A stretch of 64,000 bases of DNA from JANQOH01 sp965201115 (lineage in GTDB: Bacteria > Pseudomonadota > Alphaproteobacteria > UBA7887). Shown one piece after another: positions 42,163 through 53,395 of this stretch (position 1 is its first letter; each line of letters starts with the position of its first letter). The notes beneath the pieces were generated by a model. The model was not told the DNA's origin. It worked only from the letters and a program-made list of their open reading frames with translations, and made no database searches. The position numbers were made by a program, and so were the translations under genes. The stretch covers positions 1,922,001-1,986,000 of the forward strand of contig OZ241745.1 of NCBI GenBank assembly GCA_965201115.1, read 5' to 3'.

Positions 42163-42983
42163 CCCGCGGCCCGCGGGCCGGCGGCGGGATCGAACGCGCC
42201 CGGCGGGACAAGCCCCGGCTCCACATAGGCCATGTAGAGCGCGTCGAGCTGCGCCCAGAGCACGTCGGTCTTGAAACGCACCGCGTTCAGCACCGCCTCC
42301 TGCTTCTCGCGCGTGTCGGCCTCGCGGATGACGTAGTCGCGGCCGAACTCCGCGTCCTTCGTGGCTTCGCCGAGCCGCTTGCGGAAATAGGCCAGCGCGT
42401 AATCGTCGGCCCAGTCGTAATGCCGCGACAGGCCGGCGATGCGCTCCTTGTGGATCGCCGGCGCGAACAGCTCGGTCAGCGACGAGGCGATCATTTCGAG
42501 CCGCGAGCGTTCGGCGACGAAATGCACGTAAGCGTCGACCGCGAACCGCGTCGCCGGCAGTATCCCCGCCGTCGAGACTACATAGCCGCGGTCGAGGCCC
42601 AGCCGCTCGGTGAGCTGCAAATAGCGCGATATGCCGCCGGTCTCGACCTCCGCGCCGTCGTGGTCGAGCACGCGGCTGCGCCACGCCAGGCGCAGCTCCG
42701 GGCTTTCGAGCCGCGCCATCAGCGTCAGGTCCTTGCGGGGGATGCTGGCTTGATAATAGTAGCGGTTCAGCGCCCACGCCTGAACCTGGCCGCGGTCGAG
42801 CGCGCCCGAATGCAGCAGTTTGTGGAACGGATGCAGGCTGTGATAGCGCTCGCGGCCGATTCGCTTCAGCGCCTCGGAGAACGCTCCGGGCGGCATCGGC
42901 GGGCCGGGCGGCGTGTCGAGCGCATAATACCGCGTGGGCTTTATGGCGCTCCGCGCGGCGGCGATGGCGGGCTCCGCGCTCAC
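42159..42983 (-). CDS. pqqC: PqqC, pyrroloquinoline-quinone synthase
   Basis: 274-residue oxidase catalysing the final ring closure and eight-electron oxidation to PQQ. It starts with GTG at 42983, overlapping pqqB. Conserved stretches include RYHSLHPFHKLLHSGALDRGQVQAWALNRYYYQ, RSRVLDHDG and SSLTELFAPAIHKERI. Typical length plus an N-terminal extension of about 25 residues. Confidence 0.96.
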   Translation of the reverse strand: MSAEPAIAAARSAIKPTRYYALDTPPGPPMPPGAFSEALKRIGRERYHSLHPFHKLLHSGALDRGQVQAWALNRYYYQASIPRKDLTLMARLESPELRLAWRSRVLDHDGAEVETGGISRYLQLTERLGLDRGYVVSTAGILPATRFAVDAYVHFVAERSRLEMIASSLTELFAPAIHKERIAGLSRHYDWADDYALAYFRKRLGEATKDAEFGRDYVIREADTREKQEAVLNAVRFKTDVLWAQLDALYMAYVEPGLVPPGAFDPAAGPRAAG

Positions 42984-43909
42984 AGGGTGATCTCCATGCC
43001 GTCGTACGCGACCTCCCAGCCGGCGGCCTCGGCCTCGGCGCGTTCGCGGCTGTCCGCGGCGAGAATCGGGTTGGTCGTGTTGATGTGGATGAAGATTTTG
43101 CGCGCGATGCCGAGATCGGCAAACGCGGCGATGGTTCCTTCGGGGCCGGAGACGCTCATATGGCCCATGCGCCGGCCGGTCTTTACGCCGACGCCGTCGC
43201 GGACCATTTCGTCGTCGGTCCAGAGCGTGCCGTCGAACAGGACCAGCGGCGCGCCGCGCACGCGCTCCGCCAGCCACGGCGGCATGGCCGCGCAGCCGGG
43301 GATGTAGAACGCCCTCGCCGCGCCCGCGTCGTCGCGTATCTCGAGGGCGATCGTATCCTCCCCCACCGCGCCGAGATCGACCGCGCCGTCCTTCTCCTCG
43401 AGCCACAGCGCGACCTTGCCGGGCACGGAAAACGGCACGACCGTCACCCCCGATTCGGCGCCGTCGGGGCAGACGAGCGGCGTCGGCTCGTCGAGCGCGA
43501 GCGCGTTGCGGGAAACGAACCGCGGATTGAGCACGTTGAAGATGCTGTTCGCGGCGAGAACGTCGAGCACCTTGCGCGCGGCGTAGAGCGCAAGGGGCTG
43601 CGATTCGCGCAAATTCAGCAGGCCGGCGGTGTGATCGACGTCGGCGTTGGTGAGCACCGCGCCCTGGATGGGGCTGTGGCGCAGCCCCTCGGACGGATGC
43701 AGGATCGCATTGTCGGCGATCTGCTGGCGCAGGTCGGGCGAGGCGTTGCAGAGAAACCAGCGCCTGCCGTCGGCGCCGATGGCGATCGACGATTGCGTGC
43801 GCGCGGGAGCGGCGGGATCGCCCGCCCGCGCGCGGCGGCTGTTCGGGTGGTTACAGTTCCACTGCGGATACCCGCCGCCGGCGGCCGAGCCGAGAACGCG
43901 GATGTGCAT
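42980..43909 (-). CDS. pqqB: PqqB metallo-hydrolase
   Basis: 309-residue metallo-beta-lactamase-fold protein proposed to hydroxylate the PQQ precursor or to act in release. It shows MHIRVLGSAAGGGYPQWNCN, the altered metal motif LTNADVDHTAGLLNLRE, LFDGTLWTDDEM and FIHINTTNPIL. Separated from pqqA by 73 bases and overlapping pqqC. Confidence 0.96.
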   Translation of the reverse strand: MHIRVLGSAAGGGYPQWNCNHPNSRRARAGDPAAPARTQSSIAIGADGRRWFLCNASPDLRQQIADNAILHPSEGLRHSPIQGAVLTNADVDHTAGLLNLRESQPLALYAARKVLDVLAANSIFNVLNPRFVSRNALALDEPTPLVCPDGAESGVTVVPFSVPGKVALWLEEKDGAVDLGAVGEDTIALEIRDDAGAARAFYIPGCAAMPPWLAERVRGAPLVLFDGTLWTDDEMVRDGVGVKTGRRMGHMSVSGPEGTIAAFADLGIARKIFIHINTTNPILAADSRERAEAEAAGWEVAYDGMEITL

Positions 43910-43982
43910 GAAGCGGCCTCCAGCGGCTCATGGCGCGGCGCGCGCGGCGGCGGGCCCGAAGATGTTGCGTCTGCGCGGCGGC

Positions 43983-44057
43983 CTAGAGGTCGGCGCAGGC
44001 GTAGCAGTTGATCTCGAGACCGACCGCGATCTCGCGAACGACAGGGGTGCTCCACAT
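43983..44057 (-). CDS. pqqA: PqqA precursor peptide
   Basis: 24-residue ribosomal precursor of PQQ: MWSTPVVREIAVGLEINCYA then CADL. Glu15 and Tyr19 (E-x3-Y in EINCY) are the residues joined by PqqE and become PQQ. A GGAGA sits about nine bases before the ATG at 44057. It heads the pqqABCDE-methyltransferase operon. No pqqF protease gene is adjacent, as is common outside gammaproteobacteria. Confidence 0.93.
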   Translation of the reverse strand: MWSTPVVREIAVGLEINCYACADL

Positions 44058-44220
44058 GAGAGTATCTCCATTGGCGTCGATGGCGCGCCCCGGGGGCGCG
44101 GCCGCCCGGCGGGCGGCGCAACGGAACGTAAAGGCCGGCGGCGGCGAAATTAAGTTATAGTGCGAATCGCAATTTCCAATAGCGTTCGGGCCGGCGCGCC
44201 GCGCCCGGCGAGGTGCGCCG
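44058..44220. promoter_or_regulatory. Divergent promoter region between pqqA and the rhodanese gene
   Basis: 163 bases, with an AT-rich island at about 44147-44182 (AAATTAAGTTATAGTGCGAA) in an otherwise GC-rich stretch. On the minus strand TATAAC and on the plus strand TATAGT are possible -10 elements. Exact promoters cannot be fixed, but shared control of both units is plausible. Confidence 0.4.
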
Positions 44221-45135
44221 ATGCGCGGTTTCGCCTTGTGCCTGCTTGCCTTCTGCGCCGCCGCGCCGGCCCCGGCCGGGCCCGCCGAGACCGCCGCGGC
44301 CCCGCTCGTCTCGGTCGAGTGGTTGCGCCCGCGCGTGTGCCGGCCGCCGGTCGTCGTGCTCGACCTCAGGCGTTCGCCGCGGAACTTCGAGGCCGAGCAC
44401 ATCCCCTGCGCCGTACACAGCGACTACTACAACGACGGCTGGCGCACCGCGAACAACATGATCCCGCCCGCCGCGCGCCTCGAGGCGCTGATCGGCGGCC
44501 TGGGAATCGGCAACGATTCGCACGTTGTGATCGCCACGGCGGCGGTGGACGAGTTTTCGGCCGCCGAGGCGGCGCGCGTCTATGCGATCTTCCGCTGGCT
44601 GGGCCATGACTCGGTGTCGATTCTGGAAGGCGGCGTGACCGAATGGATGGCCGATTGGCGCAACGACGCCGAGGCCGGCCCGTCGGCGCCGTCGTCGGCG
44701 CGTTTCCGCGCCGCGCCGCGCGGCGATGTGGTCGCAGGCCGCGCCGCCGTGGAAGCCGCCGCCGCGGCCGGCGCGCCGCTTGTCGATATGCGCCCCAACG
44801 ACCATTTTCTCGGCATCAACCGCTCGCCCGCGCTCGCGCGGCCCGGAACGATACCCGGCGCGATCAACCTGCCCATGAGCTGGATCGTCGTGAACGAAAG
44901 CTTGCGGTTCCGCACCCCCGCGCAACTGCGCCGCCTGTGGCGCGCGGCCGGCGCGCCGCCGCAAGGCCCGCAAATCCTGTTCTGCAACTCCGGGCTCGAA
45001 AGCGCGGTCGGCTGGTTCGCCGCGGCGGTCCTGCTCGGCAACGCCGGGGCGCGCCTCTACGACGGCTCGCTCGCCGAATGGTCGGCCGACCCCGCGGCGC
45101 CGATGGAAGTCGCCGTCCCGCTGCCGCCGGAATAG
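44221..45135 (+). CDS. Exported double-rhodanese sulfurtransferase
   Basis: 304-residue protein with an N-terminal signal peptide (MRGFALCLLAFCAAAPAPAG). It has two rhodanese domains: an inactive N-terminal one, where the cysteine is replaced in HVVIATAAVDEF, and a C-terminal one with the active loop ILFCNSGLES (Cys255). The fold matches thiosulfate or 3-mercaptopyruvate sulfurtransferases located in the periplasm. It is divergent from pqqA; periplasmic rhodaneses are sometimes encoded beside PQQ-dependent dehydrogenase loci, so a link is possible but unproven. Confidence 0.88.
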   Translation: MRGFALCLLAFCAAAPAPAGPAETAAAPLVSVEWLRPRVCRPPVVVLDLRRSPRNFEAEHIPCAVHSDYYNDGWRTANNMIPPAARLEALIGGLGIGNDSHVVIATAAVDEFSAAEAARVYAIFRWLGHDSVSILEGGVTEWMADWRNDAEAGPSAPSSARFRAAPRGDVVAGRAAVEAAAAAGAPLVDMRPNDHFLGINRSPALARPGTIPGAINLPMSWIVVNESLRFRTPAQLRRLWRAAGAPPQGPQILFCNSGLESAVGWFAAAVLLGNAGARLYDGSLAEWSADPAAPMEVAVPLPPE

Positions 45136-45219
45136 CGCGCCCGGGCGCGCCGCGTTGCGCCGGCAGCCGATTCGCGGTACGCTGCCGGCATAACAATAAA
45201 CCCCAGGGGAGGGAAACCC

Positions 45220-45894
45220 ATGCGCAAGCGCAAAAGCGCGATCTCGCGCCGGGCGCTGCTCGGCGGCGCGGCCGCCGGGGCGGGCGTGCTGGCTATGGGC
45301 GCGGCGGCGCGCGCCGCCACATGCATCGGCACGCCGTACCAAATCACGGGGCCGTTTCTGCCCACCGTCATCAACGATTACGACTGGGACATGACGCATG
45401 TGCCGGGGCGGCGCAACCGCGCCCAGGGGCGCGTCGTCGAAATCGCCGGGCGCGTGCTGAACGCCGACTGCAAGCCGGTGCGCGGCGCGCTGCTCTCCAT
45501 CTGGCAGGCGAACGCGAAAGGGCGCTACGTGCATCCGCGCGACCCCAACCCCGAGCCGCTCGACCCGAATTTCGAGGGCTATGCGCGGCTCGTCGCGGAC
45601 GCCGACGGCGCCTACCGGCTGCGGACCATCGTCCCCGGCGCCTATCCGGTGGCGCCCGGCTGGGTGCGCCCGCCGCACATCCACTTCAAGGTACACCCCG
45701 GCAACGCGCCGTCGATCACGACGCAGATGTATTTCGCCGGCGATGAGCTCAACGGCAAGGACAGGCTGTATCTGAGCGTTCCCGAGGACCGACGGGGCCT
45801 GATCACGGTGGCGTTCGACGGCGCGACGGCGGACGGCGTCCCGCGGGGCGCGTTCGACCTCCACGTCGAGACCGGCATGGAACTGCCGTTCTAG
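45220..45894 (+). CDS. Tat-exported intradiol ring-cleavage dioxygenase-like protein
   Basis: 224-residue non-haem Fe(III) dioxygenase of the protocatechuate 3,4-dioxygenase/catechol dioxygenase fold. The N-terminus has a twin-arginine signal (SAISRRALLGG then AGVLAMGAAARA). Candidate iron ligands are Tyr in GRYVHP, Tyr in PGAYPVAPGW and the two His of RPPHIHFKV. ATCIGTPYQITGPFLP is typical of exported members whose substrate is often unknown. It follows the rhodanese gene by 84 bases with an AGGGGAGGG ribosome site, and precedes the FAH-family gene. Confidence 0.88.
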   Translation: MRKRKSAISRRALLGGAAAGAGVLAMGAAARAATCIGTPYQITGPFLPTVINDYDWDMTHVPGRRNRAQGRVVEIAGRVLNADCKPVRGALLSIWQANAKGRYVHPRDPNPEPLDPNFEGYARLVADADGAYRLRTIVPGAYPVAPGWVRPPHIHFKVHPGNAPSITTQMYFAGDELNGKDRLYLSVPEDRRGLITVAFDGATADGVPRGAFDLHVETGMELPF

Positions 45895-45938
45895 ACGCCG
45901 CCGGGGCCGTCGGCGCGCGCCAGGCGAAGGGGAAGGCC

Positions 45939-47123
45939 ATGGAGTTCGTTCTCGACGCCGGCATCGTGCTGCCGGACGACGGCGCGCGCGGCGCGCTCGT
46001 CGGGCGCTGCCATCTGCCGTCCGCCGGCGGCCCCGCCGTCGTGGCCATCGCCGAAACCGGGGTGTACGACATCTCGGCCGCCTACCCGACCTCGGCCGCG
46101 CTGATGAACGCGGAAGACCCGGCCGCGGCGGCGGCGACCGCCGGCGGCGCGGTGCGGCTCGGCGCCATCGACGAGATACTCGCGAACACCGTGCCCGACG
46201 CGCGCGACCCCGACCGCCCGTGGTTCCTGGCGCCGATCGATCTGCAGGCGATCAAGGCCGCGGGCGTGACCTTCCTCGACAGCCTGATGGAGCGCGTGAT
46301 CGAGGAGCACGCGAAAGGCGACCCCGACGCGGCGGAATCGATTCGCGGCTCGATCGCGAAGGAAATCGGCGCCGAGCTGCACGGCGTCAAGCCCGGGTCG
46401 GAAACCGCGGCGCGGCTCAAGGAGTCGCTGAGCCGGCGCGGCCTGTGGTCGCCCTATCTCGAAGTGGGAATCGGCCCCGACGCTGAGATATTCACCAAGG
46501 CGCAGCCCATGAGCGCCGTCGGGCTCGGCGCCGAAATCGGCATCCCGCGCCACTCCACATGGAACAACCCGGAGCCCGAGGCGGTGCTTGTCGTCAACGC
46601 GGCGGGCGCAATCGTCGGCGCCACGCTCGGCAACGACGTCAATCTTCGCGACATGGAGGGGCGCAGCGCGCTGTTGCTCAACCGCGCCAAGGACAACAAC
46701 GCCTCGTGCGCCATCGGCCCCTTCATCCGCCTGTTCGACTCCACCTTTACGCTTCACGATCTGGAGGGGGTCGATATCAGCCTCGCGGTCGAGGGCGACG
46801 ACAATTTCTCGTTGCTCGGCACGTCGTCGATGGGGCTGATGAGCCGCACGCCGAAGGAACTGGCCGCGCAGACGCTCAACGAAAACCACGCCTACCCCGA
46901 CGGCTTCGTGCTGATGACCGGCACCATGTTCGCGCCGACCGAAGACCGGGGCGAGCCCGGCCGGGGCTTTACGCACCGTATCGGCGACATCGTGCTGATT
47001 TCGACGCCGCCGCTCGGCGCGCTCCTCAACCGCGTGGCGTATTGCGACGCGGCGCCGCCGTGGACCTTCGGCGTATCGGCGCTGATGAACAACCTCGCCA
47101 GGCGAGGCCTGCTCGGCGCATAG
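45939..47123 (+). CDS. Fumarylacetoacetate hydrolase-family enzyme
   Basis: 394-residue FAH-superfamily protein. The metal-binding core includes WNNPEPEAVLVVN, GATLGNDVNLRDMEGRSALLL and a late RIGDIVLISTPPLGALLNRV. The long N-terminal domain (about 190 residues) is like the FAH-family proteins that dehydrate or cleave 2-keto-3-deoxy sugar acids, but no sugar genes are nearby. With the preceding dioxygenase gene (44 bases away) it could act in aromatic or keto-acid breakdown; the reaction is uncertain. Confidence 0.82.
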   Translation: MEFVLDAGIVLPDDGARGALVGRCHLPSAGGPAVVAIAETGVYDISAAYPTSAALMNAEDPAAAAATAGGAVRLGAIDEILANTVPDARDPDRPWFLAPIDLQAIKAAGVTFLDSLMERVIEEHAKGDPDAAESIRGSIAKEIGAELHGVKPGSETAARLKESLSRRGLWSPYLEVGIGPDAEIFTKAQPMSAVGLGAEIGIPRHSTWNNPEPEAVLVVNAAGAIVGATLGNDVNLRDMEGRSALLLNRAKDNNASCAIGPFIRLFDSTFTLHDLEGVDISLAVEGDDNFSLLGTSSMGLMSRTPKELAAQTLNENHAYPDGFVLMTGTMFAPTEDRGEPGRGFTHRIGDIVLISTPPLGALLNRVAYCDAAPPWTFGVSALMNNLARRGLLGA

Positions 47124-47128
47124 CCCCC

Positions 47129-47285
47129 CGCGCCGAAGGCGCGGACTGCCCGGGACCGCGGGCGCCCCGCCCGCACGTTTCCGCGCGGCGCAGCGTTGGC
47201 GGGAAGGGCGCGGCGTTCGCAGCGTTGGCAATGTGCGGGCGGGGACGCCCGCGGTCCCGGGCCCCGCCTTCGGCGGGGTTTTACG
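47129..47285. repeat. Palindromic REP/MITE-like unit ahead of the urease operon
   Basis: Two arms of about 33 bases face each other: GCCCGGGACCGCGGGCGCCC then CGCCCGCACGTT on the left (about 47150-47182), and the near-complement on the right (about 47229-47262). It shows that the dispersed element is a long inverted repeat of about 130 bases. It lies between the FAH gene and ureA. Confidence 0.7.
47262..47282 (+). terminator. Rho-independent terminator after the FAH-family gene
   Basis: CCCCGCC-TTC-GGCGGGG followed by TTTT: a seven-base GC stem, three-base loop and a short T run. It is the same hairpin that occurs in the dispersed repeats (as CCCCGCC-GAA-GGCGGGG when read the other way), here with a T-tract. 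Confidence 0.65.
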
Positions 47286-47520
47286 GCGCGCGCGCTTCCC
47301 GGGGGCGCCGTCCGACGCGGGAGCGGCGGGCGGAGCGCCGACGCTTCCGGGAAACGATTCGACATCGATAGCTCTTGGCGCCATACCGGGAACTGTCGAG
47401 ATCGACTCGTCGCAGCCGCGGAAATATGGCCGTGACCGGCATGACAATGCGGGCGTGGACCGACCGGTATCGACAGCCGCCGGTATTCCCCCCGCGTCGC
47501 GAAAACAAGGAGGATACCCC
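47286..47520 (+). promoter_or_regulatory. Upstream region of ureABC
   Basis: About 235 bases without a gene. A perfect AAGGAGGA (47507-47514) precedes the ureA GTG. No promoter is convincing. The expected accessory gene ureD is not here. Confidence 0.4.
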
Positions 47521-47823
47521 GTGAACCTTACGCCGCGCGAGAAGGACAAGCTGTTGATCGCGATGGCCGCCCAGGTGGCGCGGCGGCGGCTCGAGCGCGG
47601 CGTCGCGCTCAACTACCCTGAAGCCGTCGCGCTGATTACCGATTTCGTCGTCGAGGGCGCGCGCGACGGGCGCACCGTCGCCGAGCTCATGACCGCCGGC
47701 GCCGAAGTCCTCGCGCGCGACCGGGTCATGGACGGCGTACCGGAAATGCTCGACGACATCCAGGTGGAGGCCACCTTTCCCGACGGCACGAAACTCGTCA
47801 CCGTACACAACCCGATCCGATAG
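47521..47823 (+). CDS. ureA: Urease gamma subunit
   Basis: 100-residue structural subunit of nickel urease, which splits urea to ammonia and carbamate. It starts with GTG after AAGGAGGA. It shows NLTPREKDKLLIAMAAQVAR, LNYPEAVALITDFVVEGARDG and PEMLDDIQVEATFPDGTKLV. First gene of ureABCEFG. Confidence 0.97.
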   Translation: MNLTPREKDKLLIAMAAQVARRRLERGVALNYPEAVALITDFVVEGARDGRTVAELMTAGAEVLARDRVMDGVPEMLDDIQVEATFPDGTKLVTVHNPIR

Positions 47824-47833
47824 GGAGAGCGCC

Positions 47834-48165
47834 GTGATACCGGGGGAAATCCTGCCCGGGCCGGGCGCAATCGTTCTCAACGCGGGCCGCGAGGCGATCG
47901 CGCTGACGGTAACCAACGCCGGCGACCGGCCCATACAGGTAGGCAGCCATTACCACTTCGCGGAAGCCAACGCGGCGCTGGAATTCGACCGAGCGGCGGC
48001 GCGCGGGCGGCGGCTCGACATCCCCGCGGGCACGGCCGTGCGTTTCGAACCCGGCCAGACGCGCGGCGTGAAGCTGGTGGCGTTCGCCGGCGCGCGGCGG
48101 GTCTTCGGCTTCAACGCGCAGGTCATGGGGCCGCTCGACGGCGCCGGAACCGGGGCGCCGCGATA

Positions 48166-48166
<1 letters not shown>
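47834..48166 (+). CDS. ureB: Urease beta subunit
   Basis: 110-residue structural subunit, GTG start. It has the VIPGEILPGPGAIVLNAGRE start, the QVGSHYHFAEANAALEFDR core and AVRFEPGQTRGVKLV. It is 10 bases after ureA, and its stop shares an A with the ureC ATG (TAATG). Confidence 0.97.
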
Positions 48167-49871
<1,705 letters not shown>

Positions 49872-49875
<4 letters not shown>

Positions 49876-50324
49876 CGCCGCGCATCGGGCGCGCGGCGCC
49901 GGCGGGGCGCTGGCCCGCCCACGCGGCGGCGGACACGGTGACGCTGGCCTGGGACGATCGCTGGCGCCGCCGCCGCCGCCTCGTCACCGACGGCGGCGAG
50001 GCGCTGCTGCTCGATCTCGAACGCGCCCGCGCGCTGGCGCACGGCGACGGCCTGGCGGTGGAGGACGGGCGCTGGATCGCCGTCGCCGCCGCCCCGGAGC
50101 CCATCGCCGAGGCGCGCTGCGGCGACGCCAAGGCGCTGGCGCGGCTCGCGTGGCATCTCGGCAACCGGCACATCCCAGTACAGTTGGTCGATAACGCCGT
50201 CCGCTTCCGCCACGACCCGGTAATCGCCGACATGGCGGCGCGGCTGGGCGCCCAGGTAGCGCGCCGCGAAGCGCCGTTCCACCCGGAACACGGCGCCTAT
50301 AGCCATCTACGCCGCGATGAGTAA
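49872..50324 (+). CDS. ureE: Urease accessory protein UreE
   Basis: 150-residue nickel chaperone. The start is TTG 49872 overlapping the ureC stop (TTGA); no ATG or GTG fits. The core LARLAWHLGNRHIPVQLV and the FHPEHGAYSH metal-binding end match UreE. The polyhistidine tail of some UreE proteins is absent, leaving HPEHGAYSHLRRDE. Confidence 0.9.
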
Positions 50325-50576
50325 CCGCCGCCCGCGACCGTCGGCGCCCCCGCCGGCATCTTCTTCGCTGGCGCTCCACGCGCGCGCGTGCGCCTCGCCC
50401 GCACGTTTCCGCGAGAGGCGCGCCGTGACCGGGAAGACGCGGTCTTCGCGCCTCGCCCGCCCCGAACAGGCGAAACGACTGCAATGCCGAGAGTTGCCGA
50501 CATGCATAGCCGCGACACCACGGGTATCGATAGCCCCCGATACAAGACGCCCGCGCTCGCCGGGAGAACGCGGCGC
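50325..50576. repeat. Gap between ureE and ureF with a dispersed-repeat fragment
   Basis: 252 bases interrupt the otherwise tightly packed urease operon. About 50375-50420 resembles the dispersed repeat (CGCCTCGCCCGCACGTTTCC), and a small inverted repeat (CGGGAAGACGCGGTCTTCGC) lies at about 50430. The ureF frame is open through most of this gap, but the extra N-terminus would be Arg-rich and unlike UreF. No gene called. Confidence 0.5.
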
Positions 50577-51250
50577 ATGACGGGCGGCGACGGCGCGCTC
50601 TACCGCCTCCTCGCGTGGTTGTCGCCGGCCTTCCCCGTCGGCGGCTACAGTTACAGCCACGGCCTCGAAAGCGCGGTGGCTGAGGGCCTGGCGACGAACG
50701 CAGGGCGGCTTCGCGAATGGTGCGCGGCGGCGCTGGAGTTCGGCGCCGGACGCATCGACGCCGGTTACCTTGCCGCCGCCCACGGCGCGGCTCGGGCGCA
50801 AGACTGGCCGCGCCTCGCCGCCATCGCCCGCGACTCCGCGGCGCACCGGCCGACCGCCGAAGCGGCGCTGGAAGCCACGGCGCAAGGCGCGGCGTTCCTG
50901 AGCGCGGCGCGCGCCGCGTGGCCGCATCCGTGGCTCGATAAACTCGACGAAGCGGAAGCGACGCACTCGGTCGCCGTCGGCCTCGCCGCGGCGGCGCACG
51001 GGATCGATCTGCGCGCCGCGCTGTGCGCATGGCTGCACGGCTTCGCCGCGACGCTGGTCTCGGCGGGCGTGCGGCTGATACCGCTCGGCCAAACCGACGG
51101 GCAGCGCGTCCTGGCCGCGCTGGAGCCCGTCGCGCTCCGCGTCGCGGCCGCCGCCCCGCAAGCCGGCGCCGCCGCGCCCGGAACCTCGACCCCGCTCGCG
51201 GACTGGTGCTCCGCAATCCACGAAACCCAATATACGAGGCTGTTCCGCTC

Positions 51251-51254
<4 letters not shown>
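50577..51254 (+). CDS. ureF: Urease accessory protein UreF
   Basis: 225-residue helical accessory protein that acts with UreG and UreD in nickel loading. I start it at ATG 50577 (MTGGDGALYRLLAWLSPAFP), because family homology begins there. PVGGYSYSHGLESAVAEG is the signature. It overlaps ureG by four bases. Confidence 0.93.
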
Positions 51255-51880
<626 letters not shown>

Positions 51881-52225
51881 TCTGGGCGCATCTGTCTCCA
51901 CGCCGAAATCTCATGCCAAGGATTCTCGACGTCGATTCGGTGCCGATTCGCGGCAGAATTCTGCGAACAGGCATCGACCGGCATGAGAAAGCGATCATAT
52001 ACTGCCCAATATCCATAGTCATTGGACTTATAATCGAAGATATTGGCAGAATGTCATCTTGCCTGCGAAAGCCGGTTTCGGTTCATATACGGAAAGCCGG
52101 GGCGCCCAATGGACGCCCCGGCTTACAAGAAGGTACAACTGAAGGAGGAATACTGCGAGGAAAACTATGGTGAGGAGTTAGTCGAACTAATCCAAACCAA
52201 TGTAAGGATGAGGATGCATATAATA
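51881..52225 (+). other. Low-GC gap after ureG, with a truncated-looking small frame
   Basis: About 345 bases, distinctly lower in GC than the surroundings, hinting at acquired DNA. A short frame from ATG 52109 reads MDAPAYKKVQLKEEYCEENY and then GEELVELIQTNVRMRMHII, and meets the IS630 element at 52226. Removing the element and one TA copy places a TAA directly after HII, so the pre-insertion frame would be 39 residues. There is no clear ribosome site, so I do not call it a gene. Confidence 0.3.
52094..52124 (+). terminator. Hairpin after the urease operon
   Basis: AAGCCGGGGCG and CGCCCCGGCTT form an 11-base perfect stem with a nine-base loop, about 215 bases after ureG. There is no T run after it, so it may be a Rho-assisted or processing hairpin. 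Confidence 0.5.
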
Positions 52226-53393
52226 CTAAGAGCTATTGATGTTGACTCGTTACTATTGTCTGTTTGACGGCGATATGGCTTGGTTATGTTCTTGTGCGGC
52301 CACCCAATGGGGGTAGTGCGATGACGATAGCGTTGCGAACGGACTTTGACGCGGTTCGGGTTCGCGCGGCGGCTCGGGCGGCGGGGGATAGCGCCCAGGC
52401 GTGTCGGCTTCTGTCGATTGCGGCGGTGTACGAGGGGAAGTCACGCGCCGAGGCTGCGTTGTTGGGCGGGATGAACCGTCAGACGCTTCGGGACTGGGTG
52501 CGTCGCTTCAACGCCGAGGGTCCGGACGGCCTTGTGAACCGCAAGGCTCCGGGGGCGCGTCGGCGGTTGAGCGCGGCGCAGTTGGCGGAGCTGGCTGAGC
52601 TCGTCGAGACCGGTCCCGATCCGCAGACCGACGGCGTGGTGCGCTGGCGTCGGGTTGACCTGCGGGCGGAGATCGAGCGCCGGTTCGGGGTGGAGTATCA
52701 TGAGCGCTCGGTGTCGCGGCTTCTCCACGAGCTGGGGTTTTCGCACATGAGCGCGCGCCCGCAGCATCCGAAGCAGGATGCGGAGGTCGTTGACGCATAT
52801 AAAAAAAGTCTTCCCCCAAGCCGTGAGCGCGCGGGTTGCCGAACTGCCCGAAGGGACCGGGTTCGAGATATGGTGGCAGGACGAGATGCGGCTCGGCCAA
52901 AAGAACGGGCTGGTGCGTCAATGGGCGCACACGGGCACGCGACCGCGCCAGTTGCGTGACCTGCGCTACGGTAGCGCGTATCTGTTCGGCGCCATCTGCC
53001 CGGCGCGCGGCGCCGGCGCCGCGGTCGTCATGCCCATGGCGAACACCGAGGCAATGCAACACCACATCGACGAGATTGCGCGCATCGTCCGCCCCGGCGC
53101 TCATGCCATTCTCCTGCTCGACGGCGCCGCCTGGCACACCACCGACGCGCTCGAATGGCCGCGCAATATCAGCCCCTTGCTGCTGCCGCCATACGCGCCC
53201 GAACTCAACCCGGTCGAGAACATATGGCAGTATCTGCGCCAGACGTGGCTATCCAACCGCGTCTTCGAGAGCTACGGCGACATTGTCGATGCCGCCTGCG
53301 ACGCTTGGAACCGCCTGATCGCCATGCCGGAGAAAATCACATCCATCGGCACGCGAAAATGGGCACAGAAGGGTCAATATCAATAGCCGTTGG
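52226..53393 (+). mobile_element. IS630-family insertion sequence
   Basis: 1168-base element flanked by TA on both sides (52224-52225 and 53394-53395), the target duplication of IS630/Tc1 elements. Terminal inverted repeats are CTAAGAGCTATTGATGTTGA (from 52226) and, on the other strand from 53393, CCAACGGCTATTGATATTGA; about five mismatches occur in the outer 24 bases. It encodes one transposase in two frames. Confidence 0.85.
52321..53386 (+). CDS. IS630 transposase, split by a frameshift at an A7 run
   Basis: The N-terminal helix-turn-helix part (ATG 52321, MTIALRTDFDAVRVRAA to HPKQDAEVVDAYKK) and the C-terminal catalytic part (KKVFPQAVSARVAELPEGTG onward) are in different frames. They join perfectly if one A of the AAAAAAA run at 52801-52807 is skipped. 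DDE residues are visible in EIWWQDEMRLGQ, ILLLDGAAWHTTD and ELNPVENIWQYL. Programmed slippage at A-runs is known in IS families, so this may be functional, or the extra A may be a mutation. Confidence 0.85.
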
Positions 53394-53395
53394 TA

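Noticed and set aside
50388..50576. Extended UreF start at 50388.
   Set aside because: The added 63 residues are Arg/Pro-rich, overlap the repeat-like gap and have no counterpart in UreF proteins.
52043..52267. 74-residue frame ending inside the IS630 terminal repeat.
   Set aside because: Its start is a TTG without a ribosome site and its last 13 residues are encoded by the IS end; only the shorter 52109 frame is noted, and not called as a gene.
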